Source: Liolophura sinensis (Eukaryota > Mollusca > Polyplacophora > Chitonida > Chitonidae). From it: DNA of 64,000 nucleotides. The stretch spans positions 18,163,338 to 18,227,337 of the forward strand of contig NC_088302.1 in the NCBI RefSeq assembly GCF_032854445.1, written 5' to 3'. Made by a program: the position numbers and the translations under genes. Every line of letters starts with the position of its first letter. Positions within the stretch are counted from its first letter, which is position 1. The notes beneath the pieces were generated by a model. The model was not told the DNA's origin, ran no database searches, and saw only the letters and a program-made list of their open reading frames with translations. Of this stretch, positions 13,701 to 28,700 are shown piece after piece.

Positions 13701-16700
13701 CCTTATACCATACACTTATGGCACTTGCTTTAATAGAAGAGACACCAGCATGTTTGGTAAATCAACTGGAATTGAAAGGGAAAGCAGAGAAAGCTCATCA
13801 AAGAAAATCCTATTGGAAATCACAAAGAGAAAACCACCTCAGTGTCTTCCTCACTTCCTGCTCATTATTCATCTGCTTTACAGTTAGCCGGCTGACTTCG
13901 GTGACATAGCCGAGTGAAAAATGATGGAGGGAAAAAACACGTATTACACAGAAACACGAGTTATTGGAGTTTGCTGGGGTGATGTGGCCACCGCCAAACA
14001 AGAGCATTCCTCCGCCCCCCGTTCTTGTTTATTGGTGTTCTGGATTGAAACAAAGCTGGCAAGGAACTCGAGCAAAAGGGCCATAAACCCCTCATCTAAT
14101 ACAGCCTGTCGTTTTTGTTTTTTTATGGACCTCACAGTGGCTGCACTGATTAATAACAGTGAAAGGCAAGAGAAAGAGAGAGAGAGAGAGAGAACAACCA
14201 ATGTTCCTCGCTGCTGTAACGCCAAAAATCGCGACCAAAGCGATTAACTAAGAGCATGAGACGTGGGTTTAATACGAGGCAGTCAGAAACGCCAGTGCTA
14301 ACCTCCACTAACCAGTTCTTCCATTATTTTCCCACGTAAGCCTGGGGTAACAGTTGAAGCACTCAGCTCACAACAACATTATTAACTGCCTGATCAAGAG
14401 ACAAGAATAACGCACTGGGCACTTAAGTCTGTGCAGCAATCAAAACATGTTATGTACATATGGCTCTCTGATAGTCTGCAAATATTTTGCTAACAATTTC
14501 AGACAAGAAACCTGTTCCACCTACAAATCTTAATATTCCGAACAAATATATTGACACCCATTGGACAAAAGTGTACTTAAAGGTAAACACTGGCAATGAA
14601 ATCTGTCTTTGATTCTTTTCTAAAAGCTTTCGGCTCTTGCTGAACCAAAGCCGTTTTGGTTCCCCTCTGTTCACAAGTTCAGAGTCTTGGCAACGCTAAG
14701 GTCTTCAACCCAACAGTACATCTGTTGCGGTATTTATACACCCCCTGTTTGCTACAAAGCCTGGTTGACGCAAACAAGGCAACATTTACATAGGAATTTG
14801 GCGTGTCAGCGAAAGGCATTCTAAACAAATCCCATCTTGAGAAGGTCTGATCTGCTGTTTTTAGAAAAAATAGTGCTTGTCGAACGTCATTCTGACTCTA
14901 CTTGTGGTTAATATGCAGTGTTGAAGTTCTTGTAAGTATCTTATGATAATTCCTTTAATCCTCGAGTCTTGTATCAGTTCCTTACACCTGCTTCGGGATT
15001 AGCCTACATTCCTTGCTAATCCTTCGTAAGGGTCAGCTTTTTCTAAAACTCAGCAGGGCTGAATTATAATCTGCTACGTGCATAATTCCACAAACAAAAG
15101 TTTTTCGTCATAACACAAAAACAAATTGCTCGAAAATAGAACTTTAAGCCGACCGACACGCAAACAAATTGCCAACATCTGATAAAATCAAATTTGATTC
15201 CAGAATTGCTTACTTATTCCATAGTTTATGAATTTGAATTTACAAACCCCCGTTGAATATGGATCACAAACATTTGTGACGACTCTGTCAAACTTCAAGC
15301 ACTTTGACAAACATTTTCTAACTATACCACAAACAACAATGCAAAGTTCAATTCTTCAAATTGGGGCACCACCACAAAACCGATTATGTAAATCCTCCAA
15401 CCAAAATATGGCGCCATTTTGATTCTTTGTTTTGTACTTTTCACTTTGGTATTCAGGTAAAAAACAAAAAGTAATATTATACTTACAAGACTTTTCTGTT
15501 TGCCTTTGCACAACTCCACGACAAAACTTCTAGAGTACCACTCCAATTTCTGTAAAAAGACACAAATGAATAAATCTTAGTACAGCAGTAAAAACAAATC
15601 AATTACACAAGGAAATTTAAAATACACATAAATTAATGTAAATTTTTTCAAGGCTCACACAAAAAAAGTCCACCAGTTAATTGACACATATGGATATAAC
15701 ACAGTTTTACCACAGAAAAAAGTTGAAGTTATTAAAATAACTATACATGTCAAATTAAAAAAAAAAACATAGAGTTAATGATAAGATCACTTACACTGTT
15801 TAAGGAGAGTGATGGCAAACTGATGTTGTACACCATATTCCTGAAGGAAAAAAGAAATAGCAAGAAGTTAATTGCCTATACGACACAAATGAAGGTTTTC
15901 TGCTTTCCATGTACATGTAACAATAAAATATGAAATCAAATAGAAAGTGTTCCATTAATTTTATCTATTTTCAAACTCATATCAAATTTTCCTTACCTTG
16001 CTCCCACAAGCATGGCATCTCCATCTGTAAGGAGAATCTTGAAGTGATCAGGAGCTGTCTCATTTCCCACAAACCACTGGATGCCATTGTCATTTCCTGT
16101 TTTACAAAAATCAAGAGAATAAATTTTGGTCAGTAAAGGAGGGAAAATACAACAAAGAAAATGACTAGATACACCTGGTTTACTTTGGTGGAACCAGTAA
16201 ACCAAAAAAAAAACACGTGTAAAACCTTGAACAGCCGGTCGGCCATTTGCACAAACATGTGTACTTAGTTGGGAGTCAACGACTCTCGCATTAAGGCCCA
16301 ATACGAGTACAAAAACATAACGTTACACAAGTCAAGGCAAAACAAACTTCAGCTGGCGGGTACGAATTCTCCACCTTGCCTTTACAGCCACAGGTTGCCA
16401 GACACCCATAGAAGAATCTCTTGACTTAGGTGTAAATAGAACTGCTATCTTATAACAGATCACCAGGTGCCTGCTATTAAACTCGACCACTTTTACCTGG
16501 TTAAAAAAAACCTATAGATGCCAGACGTGGGTTATTTCAGAACTGTGTCAAACAGTTAGCTGTTCACAAGCAAGAACCCCCAAGCATACGAACCAACTTG
16601 GCGTTTCCATTTCGTGTGTCTGGCGTATTTCATAACTTTTGTTTAACTTTGTGGCACTTTTACTGTCATTCAAAACAAAAGTACACCCTATGCCTGCATC

Positions 16701-19700
16701 ATTAAACTTGTATCAGTATTATTCACTCAGATATGTTTATTTTTTAGTGTGTTTAAACTGTTGCTGTTGTAGAATAAGATATATTCTAGATTTGAAACAC
16801 CTGGGTTTTCTCAATCTATTATTGTGCATGAAAAGTTGTGAAAAAAAAGTTGATTTGACAGACTTGGGATTCTCCACTTTTTCGTGTATATTAAAGGTTC
16901 AAAAAAAAACTTCCAGATTTAACAGATTTCAGGCTGAAAATGTTGCTGGGTGCAAAGCTGTCAGAATTTTAGAAGTTCGTATAACAATTATTTGCACAAT
17001 TCTAAAAAAGCAGTCTTAAAAAAGACTAGAAGAAGTGGGCAGAGGTGTGAAGAACGGGTTGAAAAAGAAAAATAATGGACGTAAAATAGGATGAGAGCCA
17101 GGGTCAGGCGGATGTCAGGTAACTAACTATATGCGGAGGTAAGTATTCAGCTCGTGTATACAGGTAAGTATTCACGTTTATGAAGGCACTGGGGAATCAT
17201 AGCCCCGGGCTTCCACTCCCATCTTAAGTGAGTTTTTAATCACATATCTCACGACTGCGGTGAAAAGACGCTCACCTACGCCCAGTCTGTAGCTACGGGG
17301 TGAGAAGTGTAATTTAAAACCCCCTTTCAGGCATTCATGGGTTTTTGCATGGTTTGGCCTCTGAGGGCTGCACGTTCCTGCACAATGCTGTCCACAATCC
17401 TTGCACACCTTTCATACCCCAGTAAACTAACACTGGTCAAATATGACAAGTACACTAGGGGCAGTGAGGGAGGAAGGACATCATCAATTTACCTCTAATT
17501 TTATATGTCTAGAGTAGAACTATTGTTGCTTTTTTTTTTACCACAAAAAATTCTTTAGAAAATTTTAGACTCATTTTGACTCATTTCTGCATCAGAAGAC
17601 ATAGAGGTCAAACAATCAAAACAGAAAGAGATGAACAGTTCACAGCTCATTTTTTCTCCCTTGTCTTTCATTTCATGCTTGAATTAAGGTCTTAAATTCA
17701 ACCACTATTCCTACTCCATAAATGTACAGAACTGAAAAAATCGGATTCAACGACTTGTTTTTTGTAGTGAATTATATAAGTCTGTAATACACACGAAGTA
17801 AAGACAAATATTTAACAATTTGATTGAACTTTTGGAATCAAAAAGTGAGCATTACAATAAAGGCTTAACCTTCGACTGAGGAAGCAGCTTAGGGGATTTC
17901 AAAACGGTTCTGTTGTCAAGCAGCCAGAGCAACTTGGTCAATCAGTGATTGAGAGGCCATTGTGTCAAGGCTTAACCACACATATGTTGGAACACGGTTT
18001 AGATCTGATCGCACACCAGCTACTTTTAACCAATCAAACAGCCTACTTATACCTGGTCAACAAGTCCTTTCTTGCAAAAATAAGTTAATCTGAAAATAAT
18101 TGGATCGAGTGACATGGATAGCCGTTTGGCACTGTCACTTTATTTACGCACGCACACAACCTTTCATACGTCCGTGTAGTACTGGACAACCTTTCATGGT
18201 GACATCTAATATGTTTTTATACATTTGACATGTACAAGCTATAAATTTAATATCTAGGTTGCACTCAAGCCTTAGGTTTGAGGGTTTCACAAATTCAAAC
18301 TTCTTCGTAGCCTGATGTTAAAAGAGGCCTTTAAAAACTTTTCTTCGTGTGTCTTGAAGCTACAGACATGGAATACCTAGCTTCGAATGGATAAGAAAGA
18401 ACTTATAAATATTTCATAAATATTCCTGTTAACAAAATCAATATGAAAAACACCTCCCAGATTTTAGCTGTGGTCCAAATACATGTCTGAATTGACGACT
18501 TTTTAATATCACTTTCCTCTTCTATGAATTCAAACATGAATTCTGTGTATCCAGCACAAAGCATAAACCCAAGTGCTCGGATATGTAGGTATACAGTTCA
18601 GTCTGAGTGGTGAACTACAGACATTCCGTGGGCTCAGTTATTCTCTGGGTGCGTTCAAGACTTGACATATCCTCTGATAAATAGCCCCGTTGAACTGTTG
18701 GCTTTATGACGACATAGTCCCTACTCCTTGAGTAGTTTTCTTACTGGATTTGGCCAGAGTTGATGAAACAACGCACTTGACTATGTCAGTCACATCCTGT
18801 TCTAGTTTGCAGCAAAACAGCCTTAGTGGTCAACAACAATAAGATAACGCAAAAAATGCAGATCCTGTTCATGTCTTGCGAAATGTAGATCTCATTTTCT
18901 TTTAACAACATATACTATACACCAATATACGTGATCATTAAGCATGTCCTAAATGCCGGTTTGAACTAACAAGCCTGAATATGGATTAGCTGTGAAAAAT
19001 CCTGCCAAAAACTGATGCCATTTTGCACTCAAGCTACTAGTCAACTGAATGGCCTTAAAAAATAAAGTGTTAAAAATCTAACTGAATGGCCACGGTCAAA
19101 GATAGTATATAGTCAAAAGTCGGACCCACTGGTCCATGCTAAAAGACAGGAAGGAAAAAAACCTGGCCAATCAACCAACTGAGGGGCTGCTTTTATTTGG
19201 CAGCTAAAAAAAGGAGTAAATGACGCTTAACTTCAATTTTCAATCTCCTCTCTTATCACAGATTGGAGGCACATGTTCATGAATGTTCAAACATTAGGTA
19301 AAGGTTCATGACCCCTGGCTGATAGTCATTACAACAACAACTGTGTCAGATTTTGTCTTCACAACCAAATTATTATTAACGTGCCAAATCACGCATAGTG
19401 TCACAGGTAAGCATTGTCCCAGTGTGAGAGTCGTTAGTATTACCACAATACTAGCACGAAAAAAAAAAACAAAAAAAGGAGGCATGTAAACATGTTCACC
19501 CTCCTCTAATTGGCTGTCTACAACAAGTATGTCAGTGTTCTGGTGGCAACATATGTATTAAACCTTCTACAATACGGATCCACATTCCACAACAATAACC
19601 CAATTGTCTACATTTACAGCTGACAATAAACCCCAGGGCCAGCTTAGAGCAAAGGGACACTTCTAATTTTCTATGTGACAAATGTAGTACAACACTTTAT

Positions 19701-22700
19701 ACCTTCTGTTTCACAGCAAAAAAAAAAGCAATATTCCAGAGGTAATTGCTTTTGTGAGCCAGAAAGCAGTACGGTAGAATCTATTTACGCACTACCTTTG
19801 TGCGTATCTATGATTCGTAATTAAACTTTGCGTTGGGCTTCTTCCATTTTTTCCCCCAAAAGTAATCTCTCATCACCAAGTAAATAGTTCTACAATTCTC
19901 CAAACTTCTTTTATTTACTAATGATGTGTGTGTCATTCCAATAGTAACATAGCCGACCCTGATCAAAACACCAGTGACACAAGCAAACGAACTATAACAT
20001 ATTTGAAAAGAAGGGAGATAAAAGCACAATAAAGATAAAAGAATAAAGGCATAGACACTTTAGATACAAAAACTGTTTCTCTTTTGGGTCCAAAATTGTT
20101 TAGAACTCTTCAGTTCTCTTTTGGTGACAAAGCCATAACCCAGCAAGTCCAAGGTTGTCTTCAGCAGACAGTAGACAAGTTCATAGTCATAGTACCTGCC
20201 AGAGAACAGACCACTATTAACGGTCTGGACAAGTTCAATGCTAAGTGCTCTACAATGGTGAAAACATCAACCCATTATTTTGATATCAACCCAAGCGTAA
20301 CTGTTCTGAATAAAGAATCATGCCACCCCCAGTACTTATTGCTGTTCTACGAAAAGATGTCGAGCTGTAAATTGACAGTTCTGCACTGCATGAGTGTCCA
20401 AGAGAAAGCATTGCTAACTGGTTCCAATGCTTTAAACACACACAAAGAAAACCTGGGACTTTCCAAACCTCTTCTCCTTGCAATGGAGAAATCTCCGTCT
20501 GTTACGTAATTATTTTCACTGCAGCATTTAACAGTGACAACTTGCGATCCTCGACAGAGCAAATTAGTGGCTGGGTCTCTCTCCTAAATACCACAGGGGA
20601 GGGTAAATTCTGTTATTAACAGCCATTCAAATTAAATCCAAGTGGTTCCCAGGACACAGCCCAACCACAATTAACACAGTTTACAAGCAATTATTCACAC
20701 TTTTCTTTCCTCATCACTGGCGATTATCATTTTTAGTGTTGGTAGATATTTTTTCATTTTTTCATTCTCTTCAAGATCTAAAGATTACTTTATTTGTCAG
20801 ATAAATTAATCTTCTCACAAGAAGTGGTAAAACACAATTTTCTCCAATTCAAAGTATTTGTGAACAATTTCTTTACTTTCTGCACTAATTCAAACTTAAT
20901 GCTCCAGATATTTTGTTTTTGCGGCGTAATAATCCCCACACACACTAACAATGCAAACGATTTTCCTTACACATACTTTCCGGATGAAACAGTAATGTAC
21001 AGCCCCGTGAATACCAACAGTGGTTAGTGAACAGAAAGATAGTAAGTAACTAAGGTCATCGATGAACTGATAAACATTATCACAGCCGGTCACCATTAAC
21101 TGGTGTGTATGCTGACGTGTCCCCTGGGTTTTACCTGTATCAAAACAGGTACAGAAATTGCGGTAGACAACTACCTGCTGTTCATCGGCTAAGCCTGTTA
21201 AGCTCACACTACAAAATGACCTGTTCCGTTTTCATATTGTGCGACATGTGCTCTCCAATGTATACACAGCCATTTGATCTCTCATCCTTTGCCTGTTCAG
21301 GACAATATTTGCATCGGGTTGGGAAGGTAAATGGAAATTAAATATGAATTAAATAAACAGTGCTAGCAGTTAGTGTTGCCAACAAATGCAGTTATTGTGC
21401 CCTCCTCTTGCTACAGGTATTATTATCATCCTTCTCCACAAAAGCCAGGGTAAATCAGCAGCAGTGTCTGTCCATCGCCGGGCCGAGCACCTAAGACTTT
21501 TATTAAGGGAGAGAAAGCCTTACATAGGTCGATACCTCCAGTGTGTAGCTGGGTATTCAGGGCCAGTAACAACACAGTCTCTCGATCAATACAGCTTCAA
21601 TGCGGCTCTTTTGGTTGCCATTCATGGAGTTACTGTTAATGTCACTGGCGACTGCATTACTCCCTTGTATCTTCGCTTAACCCGCGTGTTTGTTGCAAGT
21701 TGATTAGGGAGCTTTATGTTCATATTATCTGCCAATGATTACAGCCTTCAACCCCTGGGTCAAGTGGGGATATGTCATAATTAAGGCAATGGATGCCATA
21801 AGTAGCTTCACTACAGAGGCATTACTGATGCGGCCTCCTCTATCATTATTAACCATATACGCACATCAACATTAGCGAGCTCGTCACACTCACATTCCAT
21901 TTCACAGAGAGTACATATGAACCCTTGACTCTATGCTATATTTTTATCCCACCCTCATTTAGCATCAAAATGCCACTAGGTACATGGGAAAAAAAATCAT
22001 CTGTTCGGGGAGAGCATTTAAAAAATTATACATCCCCATATAAATATATATATATATATTTGGTCTGCCTCTATCACACTGCCATCAATGTGGTCTGTGT
22101 TTTGTTTGTTTAACTATGTGGGTATGAACATAACTCTGAAGTGTCCACATACACACTGGGCTCTGTACACAGAAGACAGAGAGCCAGGTAAACCCGACAG
22201 GATTCGTGCGATCTACCTCCATCACCGACAGAATCCACGTGGAGATGGAGTCCTCTGACATTTTGGCACAATGTTTTGGATCTATTAGGATAATATTTTC
22301 AGGCGGAGCAGAGCCACGGCACCTACATGACCCAGTCCTAAAATATTGGTGAAAGCCCTCTGGGAGATACTGACTGACTGACCAGCTTGGCGGTGCTGCC
22401 AGGAATGATTCGTACCCAAGGTTCCTCTAGACCGCCAGGAATCCAATGGTTGAGGCTTGGTTGACATTCCGTAGATATTATAAACATGTGGCCACTTGGC
22501 ACACTGCTATCATAATGGTGATCAAAATCACAAGCTCATGTTGTTGTATATATGGTTTCATTCACATGTTTATAACAGTTTTTGCCAGGCGCTACTACAA
22601 TTGCTCATAAACAGGTTCCAACATGGCGATACTGAATTGCAACAAGGCGCAGAACAAACCATTTTGTTGACTAACCAGAAACCCGGCCAAATCGCTGCAG

Positions 22701-25700
22701 TTATTTTCCTCCCTCGACACACGTGGCCAAACAGCTCACGTCAGTGCACATGCCGTGTCCATGGTCACAAAAATTTGTCTGGCTTTGAAACAGGTCAATA
22801 TTGGCTCATGACATTTCAAGGTTTGCCATCTTTCCGCTAAAATATCACTAGTTTTGTTTTTTCTTTCTTAACCTGCTGCATTTCTCCTTTGCCATAAAGA
22901 TGAATGCAGAGAAATTCTGCTGATTTACATTAATTGGAGCCCAGCTGGTAAATAACCAATATTTTCCTAATCCATTTCTTGGGGGGTTTTTTCTGCATAA
23001 ACTGCATTTTTCATATTTTTTTTTTCTCAGGTATCAATTTATAGTAACGAGACATCAAACACAGGACAGCTGTAATGATAGACCGAGCTGATTTTTCATA
23101 TGGTAGTATGCATCCTACTGATGGATTGTTTCATATCTCATACATGTGTCCCTTGGACTATACAGACTGGCCTTACAAGCCCATCTCAAGTAGGTGAAGG
23201 CAAAAAGATGGGAGAGCTTGATTCTGACAATTTAAATATGTCAAAACCATTAATTAGCTTGGGGAACTAGGGAAGACTTGAATTCATTTCAGACAGACCA
23301 TGGAATAAGTAAGCCTGATCCGAGTGGAACACCTGAAGGCCCTGATCTAATGAGGTGATATCCCTGCTAGCGCTCAGGTCTTATGTTTCAGTACTTTAAA
23401 CCAAAAAGCACTTAGCAATATTAACAGCTAGGTCACACGTGGCCTCCCAAATCCTGTTATCACCACCATTAATTGGCAGACACTCTGGGGACTGGGCCTC
23501 CAGCCTTTCCCTGTATCACCACTATTTCACCATGTCTCTTCTCGATAAAGTCCTTTCCATTCGCCAAATCTCTAAGAGTAGCTTTCCCGCATTGATCAGA
23601 AGCCTTAAATTTGCCACCAAGCTTTCTCTCTCAGTTCTGGCTTTTACAGTCAAATTCAAGGAGGTAACCCTCCCAAAAAAAAAAAATAAAAAAACTTATT
23701 TCCCCCTCGATGCATCAAACGAATCAGATTTATTTCTAGCAAGATAATCAAGACAAGTTCATATGCTTCCGGTAAGAGCTTCACGTTTTGTGGTATGAGA
23801 ACCTAAGGTTCAATAAATATGGCAGATATCAAATGATATACTCTTCGACAATCGAAAAATTCCAAGCATCGCCTTGGGCCCTCTGCACATGGAAGACTGC
23901 AGAACAGATCAGAAACGGTTTATTTATTTTTTCAATTCCTCTCCACAAGTGCATGATTTGGAAATGCAGTCCGTTGGAAGCCCTCCAGCCGAAAACTCAA
24001 CGAATTTCTACGTTGTAGACAGCTTCTTACGCCCTAAGATATTATTGATTGCATTAGAGGGCTATAAAATTCTGCTGCAAACATTCAGTGTGGGTGGGTA
24101 GAGATGGACAGAAGTGCGGAAGAGAGGAAACGACGGCTTGTGAAAAAGCCCCTGAGAATCCAGCCAAGCCTCTAGCCAGATTATCGTATTGGCAGAGATT
24201 ACCCAGTCTGTTTGCAGGGCTCCCTTCACAATGCTATTCATACAATATTTACCCATGTAAGGGGCTTTTTGCACGGCTGAAGATGAAATATTCATCACAC
24301 CTTAGCTTATTTACTTTTGGAGGTACATGTTCAGTTGGCATAAGAGGACAACATGAAGCTAATTGGCAGGTGGTAAACAGTGCCCCCCCCCCCTGCCCCC
24401 CCCACCAAAAAAAAAACAAACACACATCTACATGTTGCATATATAACGTACATTCCTATAAGCTCTGGCAAAGCCCAGCCTTCCACTGATCTCAAGACCA
24501 AAACAGTTTGATGGTGTACCAGAACCAAACCCTGCTTTTAGGTCATCTCCACTATCAATTAGTTGCCTTCAATGATCACACCACCACATCCTCATTATGC
24601 CTTGGAGAAGGCCACTTTGGGGGGTTGGGGGGGTGGGAGGGGGGAGAGAGGTAAATTTAATACCAGGTGCATTTGCCACTAACTATACTTCCTGTCTAGC
24701 CTAAATGATTAGTTCAATCTAAAGCAAATCATTCTGAAGACATATTTACTAGGTGAATAAAAATGTGCCAATTTGAAACTTCCCAGCCAATTCAAAAAAG
24801 CCCAAATCAAAATTCTGTACATTATGTATCAATACAAACTAGAAATTTAGCTCTGTGTACATTAATATTGAAGAAGTACAACTGTTGCATTCTTTCATAG
24901 TATTGTAATGCTGTTTTCGTTTTAGGTTAGCACGATTATGTCTTATTGATGCAAGAAAGCCTGTCCTGTAAGCAATGAAGTATGAGTTTCCGTATTGTGT
25001 CACGGGTAACGAAATACGTCAATGACCATGTCCTTAATTATGTCAAAGGCAGAGTCAGTGATTCCCAAGCCCTGAGCCCTGTGGCCGTACAGACCATTTG
25101 TATACTCAGGCCGGGGGAAAAAACATGATTACGAGAGATTACTGGGATAGCCAGGGTGCAATAGAGGGGGCCTCAGTCTGGGAAGAGCTGATCGGAATTC
25201 CTAGCACACTCCCCTAAGAGGGGAAAGGCGAAGATTGAATTCAGGCAACATTTCCGCTGAAGCTACAGGAGCTCCGCAGCAATCTGCATGGATTGGTCTG
25301 TCGGAAATAAGGCTTTGTGTTTTAGTGCTGCCCCGATGTGATGTCAAAATGAAGGCATCTGGCAATGGCACAGTTAAACGTCTTAATTCAGCATTCCAAT
25401 ACAAGGTCCTATCTCTGCTTCATGGTTTCAATCCAGAATCATTACTGGGGATAAAAACAGATACAGCACTCACCAGTCAACATGTTCTCGTACATCTTCA
25501 TCAAGAAATTCCTATGTCACTTTACCTGATAAGATTTCTGTGTTGCCATGCCAGATTTTTTTTTTCTCTCTCTCTCTTTTTATTATGTCTGCTGGAACAT
25601 GAACACTCTCTTTCTCCCTTTGCCACAGTCTACTGTACATCACAGAAAGACAATGCTAGGCAGGTCTTATTCTACCCCCTCCGCGTGGTTACATCTTTAG

Positions 25701-28700
25701 GTGCATTTAGTAGAGCAGATAGCATTAAGACAAAGCATGCTGAAAAAAGGAGCACAGAAAAAAAAACAAACAAATACAGCAACCCTGTTTAAAGTAGTGG
25801 TAACATCCGTGACCTTTGATCATTGAACTATCGTCACCTCTACTTTATGCTGATTGAGCCTGACCATTTCACAAAACAGGGGGTAACTGAGGTGGCTGTT
25901 TCTGACACTGAGGCAGAAGAACAAGTAATTTCAGTTAGAGTTTGTGACTGTCTGCTGTTAATCCCCCTGTCTCCTGTGTTAACACCACTGGAAGGAGAGG
26001 GTTGAGGAGAGAGATGAGGGTGGGGGGATGGAATGTGTGTCCTGAGTTCACATTCTCCTGTCCCCCACCACAATGACCATGAATGGATCACCCACAGGAA
26101 CCTTCAGTAATGTTTTAGGCATTCCCCCATCTCTCATCACCTACCCTTACACACATCACTCTCTCCCTTTCACATTTTCTGAACGCTCAAGCCTCTAAAT
26201 TATCTTCCTAGAAGCATGTCTGTGAGGGCAGTCCATTAAAATTAAATGAAATAGTTTTAAAAATTAAATGAAACATCAAAATACCACCCTCTCTCAAAGA
26301 GAAGTCATAACACCCTGAAAAGTGAAATTCAAAATAAGGAATCTTTCAAAATACAGAATATCTCACAGTTAGATTTTCTCACCGCCAGGTCACATTTACA
26401 AAGAGTGATACATCAATTTTATTGAACTAATATAGTCATCTGGCCGGGAAATTATCTACTGTGGAACAAATTTTATTCTGCACTTTGTCGGCGGAGGCAG
26501 CTTTGCAAGGTGTTTTAGAAGAGACTCCATAGCACATCTTAAAACAAAACAGGAGAAGAAATAACTATGGATCCCGTTCACTGATTGGCACAAATCCCCG
26601 TGGCACTTTGGAAGATGCTAAAATAAGCAATAACAATGGCGGTAGAAATTTGGGGAAAAGCCTATGGAGTGTGATGTGACAGACACAGCCGAAGGGGAGT
26701 CATTAAAAGCAACCTCCAGCTAGTCTCGTTTTCTCTATACTGGCATCCCGTGCTATTTACACCCCGTATTAACTTTGTCCTGCTTCCCTTGATGCGATAG
26801 ACTCTTAACGAAAACTGCCTGTCTAAGTATATCCCAGACCAGGTTATTACAAGTCAATGTACCTTATAACATACATCATACGTCGACTTAATGAACGGCG
26901 AAGTATCATGCGACTGGTGCCACAGATCACCCTACCAGCCCCACCAGGCAATCGGATAAAAACATGCATTGAGCAAATGACTGGCCCATCAATACATCAC
27001 ACAAGGTATTCATCAACCTGGTAGGTAACCCTGCCACATACGGTGTTCACTGGAGTTTATGGCTTGCCCTTCAATAGAATTCACTGGTCTTATCACGTAA
27101 AATATTCAACTGTCAAACCTTATCACACATAATAAGCAATAGAATCAAAGCCAAACAGTCACAGATACGACCTTGCTAAACTGCCCATTGCCAAATTCCT
27201 TTCTTTGCAACAGACCCCATACAGCTACCAGTTTTCAGTTCAGTTTAAATTATTAAAGTAGCAAGTTTGGTCACATAAATGTAGGGCTCAAAAGTCATCA
27301 GATTTATACTGGACTAATCAATAAAAAGTCAAATCAATCAATCAATCAATCAATTCACCGCAACTAAAATGACAAAAGAGTAGTTTCTGTGTCAGGTGAC
27401 CACTAAGGTCTCACATCACCTTAAATCACAAATTAAGATAACACAGGAACAAGCCTATGTGGGTGCAGCCTGAATGCCTACCCTTTGAACTTGTCTGTGT
27501 AAAAGGCAAAGAAAACCTTCCCTGGGAGAGATTACGAGGACTTGATAAAGAATCAAAGGCTAGCTGTTCCATGAGCAGAACTAATGGCCTATTTGCCGAG
27601 ATGATCTGGCAATCTATTTGCAGCAGATATCATATTGGACTAGAATGGATCCAAGCGGAGAAGGGGGCAGAGAATCCCTCCAGGAAACAGCACAATAATG
27701 CTGTCAAGTTCATCTTGAAACTGTGTTTTTATGTGTTTGTTCTGACAAAGAAAACTATCTACACCACCAGATATGCATTCAAGGACTGAGGAGGTTGATT
27801 TATGAGTCCTGAACATCAATTATACAGAGAGACGGACAAGGCCGTACCAAATTGATGTGTGCGATTTATCACAATCACACATAGACAACCTAAGGTCAAT
27901 GTTTCTCCACATCGCCGTTATTGGCCGCCGAAAATGGTTGTGGACATTCCGATGATCAACGCAATCAGACATTGATTGAAGTTTTCATAAATATTTGAAT
28001 AAACATCAGTGCTGGGCTTGAAAGGCAATAACAAACACGCAAAGTGTTGATAATGGCAACAGATGACCGATGATGAACAGTAGCGCTGTACCTTCGCAAT
28101 ATACTCTCATTCCCGGTAGAACGTCTGAAGAATTAAGAGGAAATATGTCAGGCTTGGATGCCTCCTCGCAAGTTAATAAGTGGAGCTATCAGTCTAGTCC
28201 CTGGACTCCGCACTTCCCTTCTAGAGACTCTCTCCAAATTAGTTCCATTGTGACGGCATTAAAGCCACGAAAATGTCAGAGTTCTTTGTGGAGAGTGTAC
28301 ACTGTACTTAGATGTCCGGTGAGGTAACAGCTTCAAGTCCAAGAAGAGTTGTTTAATATGTACTGACAGGCCTGGCTCACCACTTTCACTCAAACTGAAT
28401 AATGAATGGGCAGAAAACAGCAAATCAGCTCAAATTGTTGCCGGAACAGTTCAGAATGGAAGGTGCTAAGCGTCTCCATAAAATTGATTCGTTGTCCAAT
28501 GTGCCAGGTGTTGACTTGCGAATTACCCAGCAGACCTACTTATTCAGTGTAAGTTAGGATCAAGCTCCTGACAACACATGCCGTCAGTACATACCACAGC
28601 TGTTACCAGGCAGTACTTATCTGCCACATACACCATGCATACCTTTATTATTTCCTTGGAAACAATGTGACGATCTTGGATCAAAGTATTTGGGATTTGT

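Noticed and set aside
20084-20509. 141-codon plus-strand frame
   Set aside because: Random composition, no recognisable domain, and overlapping open frames on the opposite strand.
25235-25792. Longest open frame in the window, 185 codons on the plus strand
   Set aside because: It runs through a T/CT simple repeat that yields [10 protein letters not shown], shows no motif, and lies inside Sema1a intron 1 on the opposite strand. It is most likely a chance frame.
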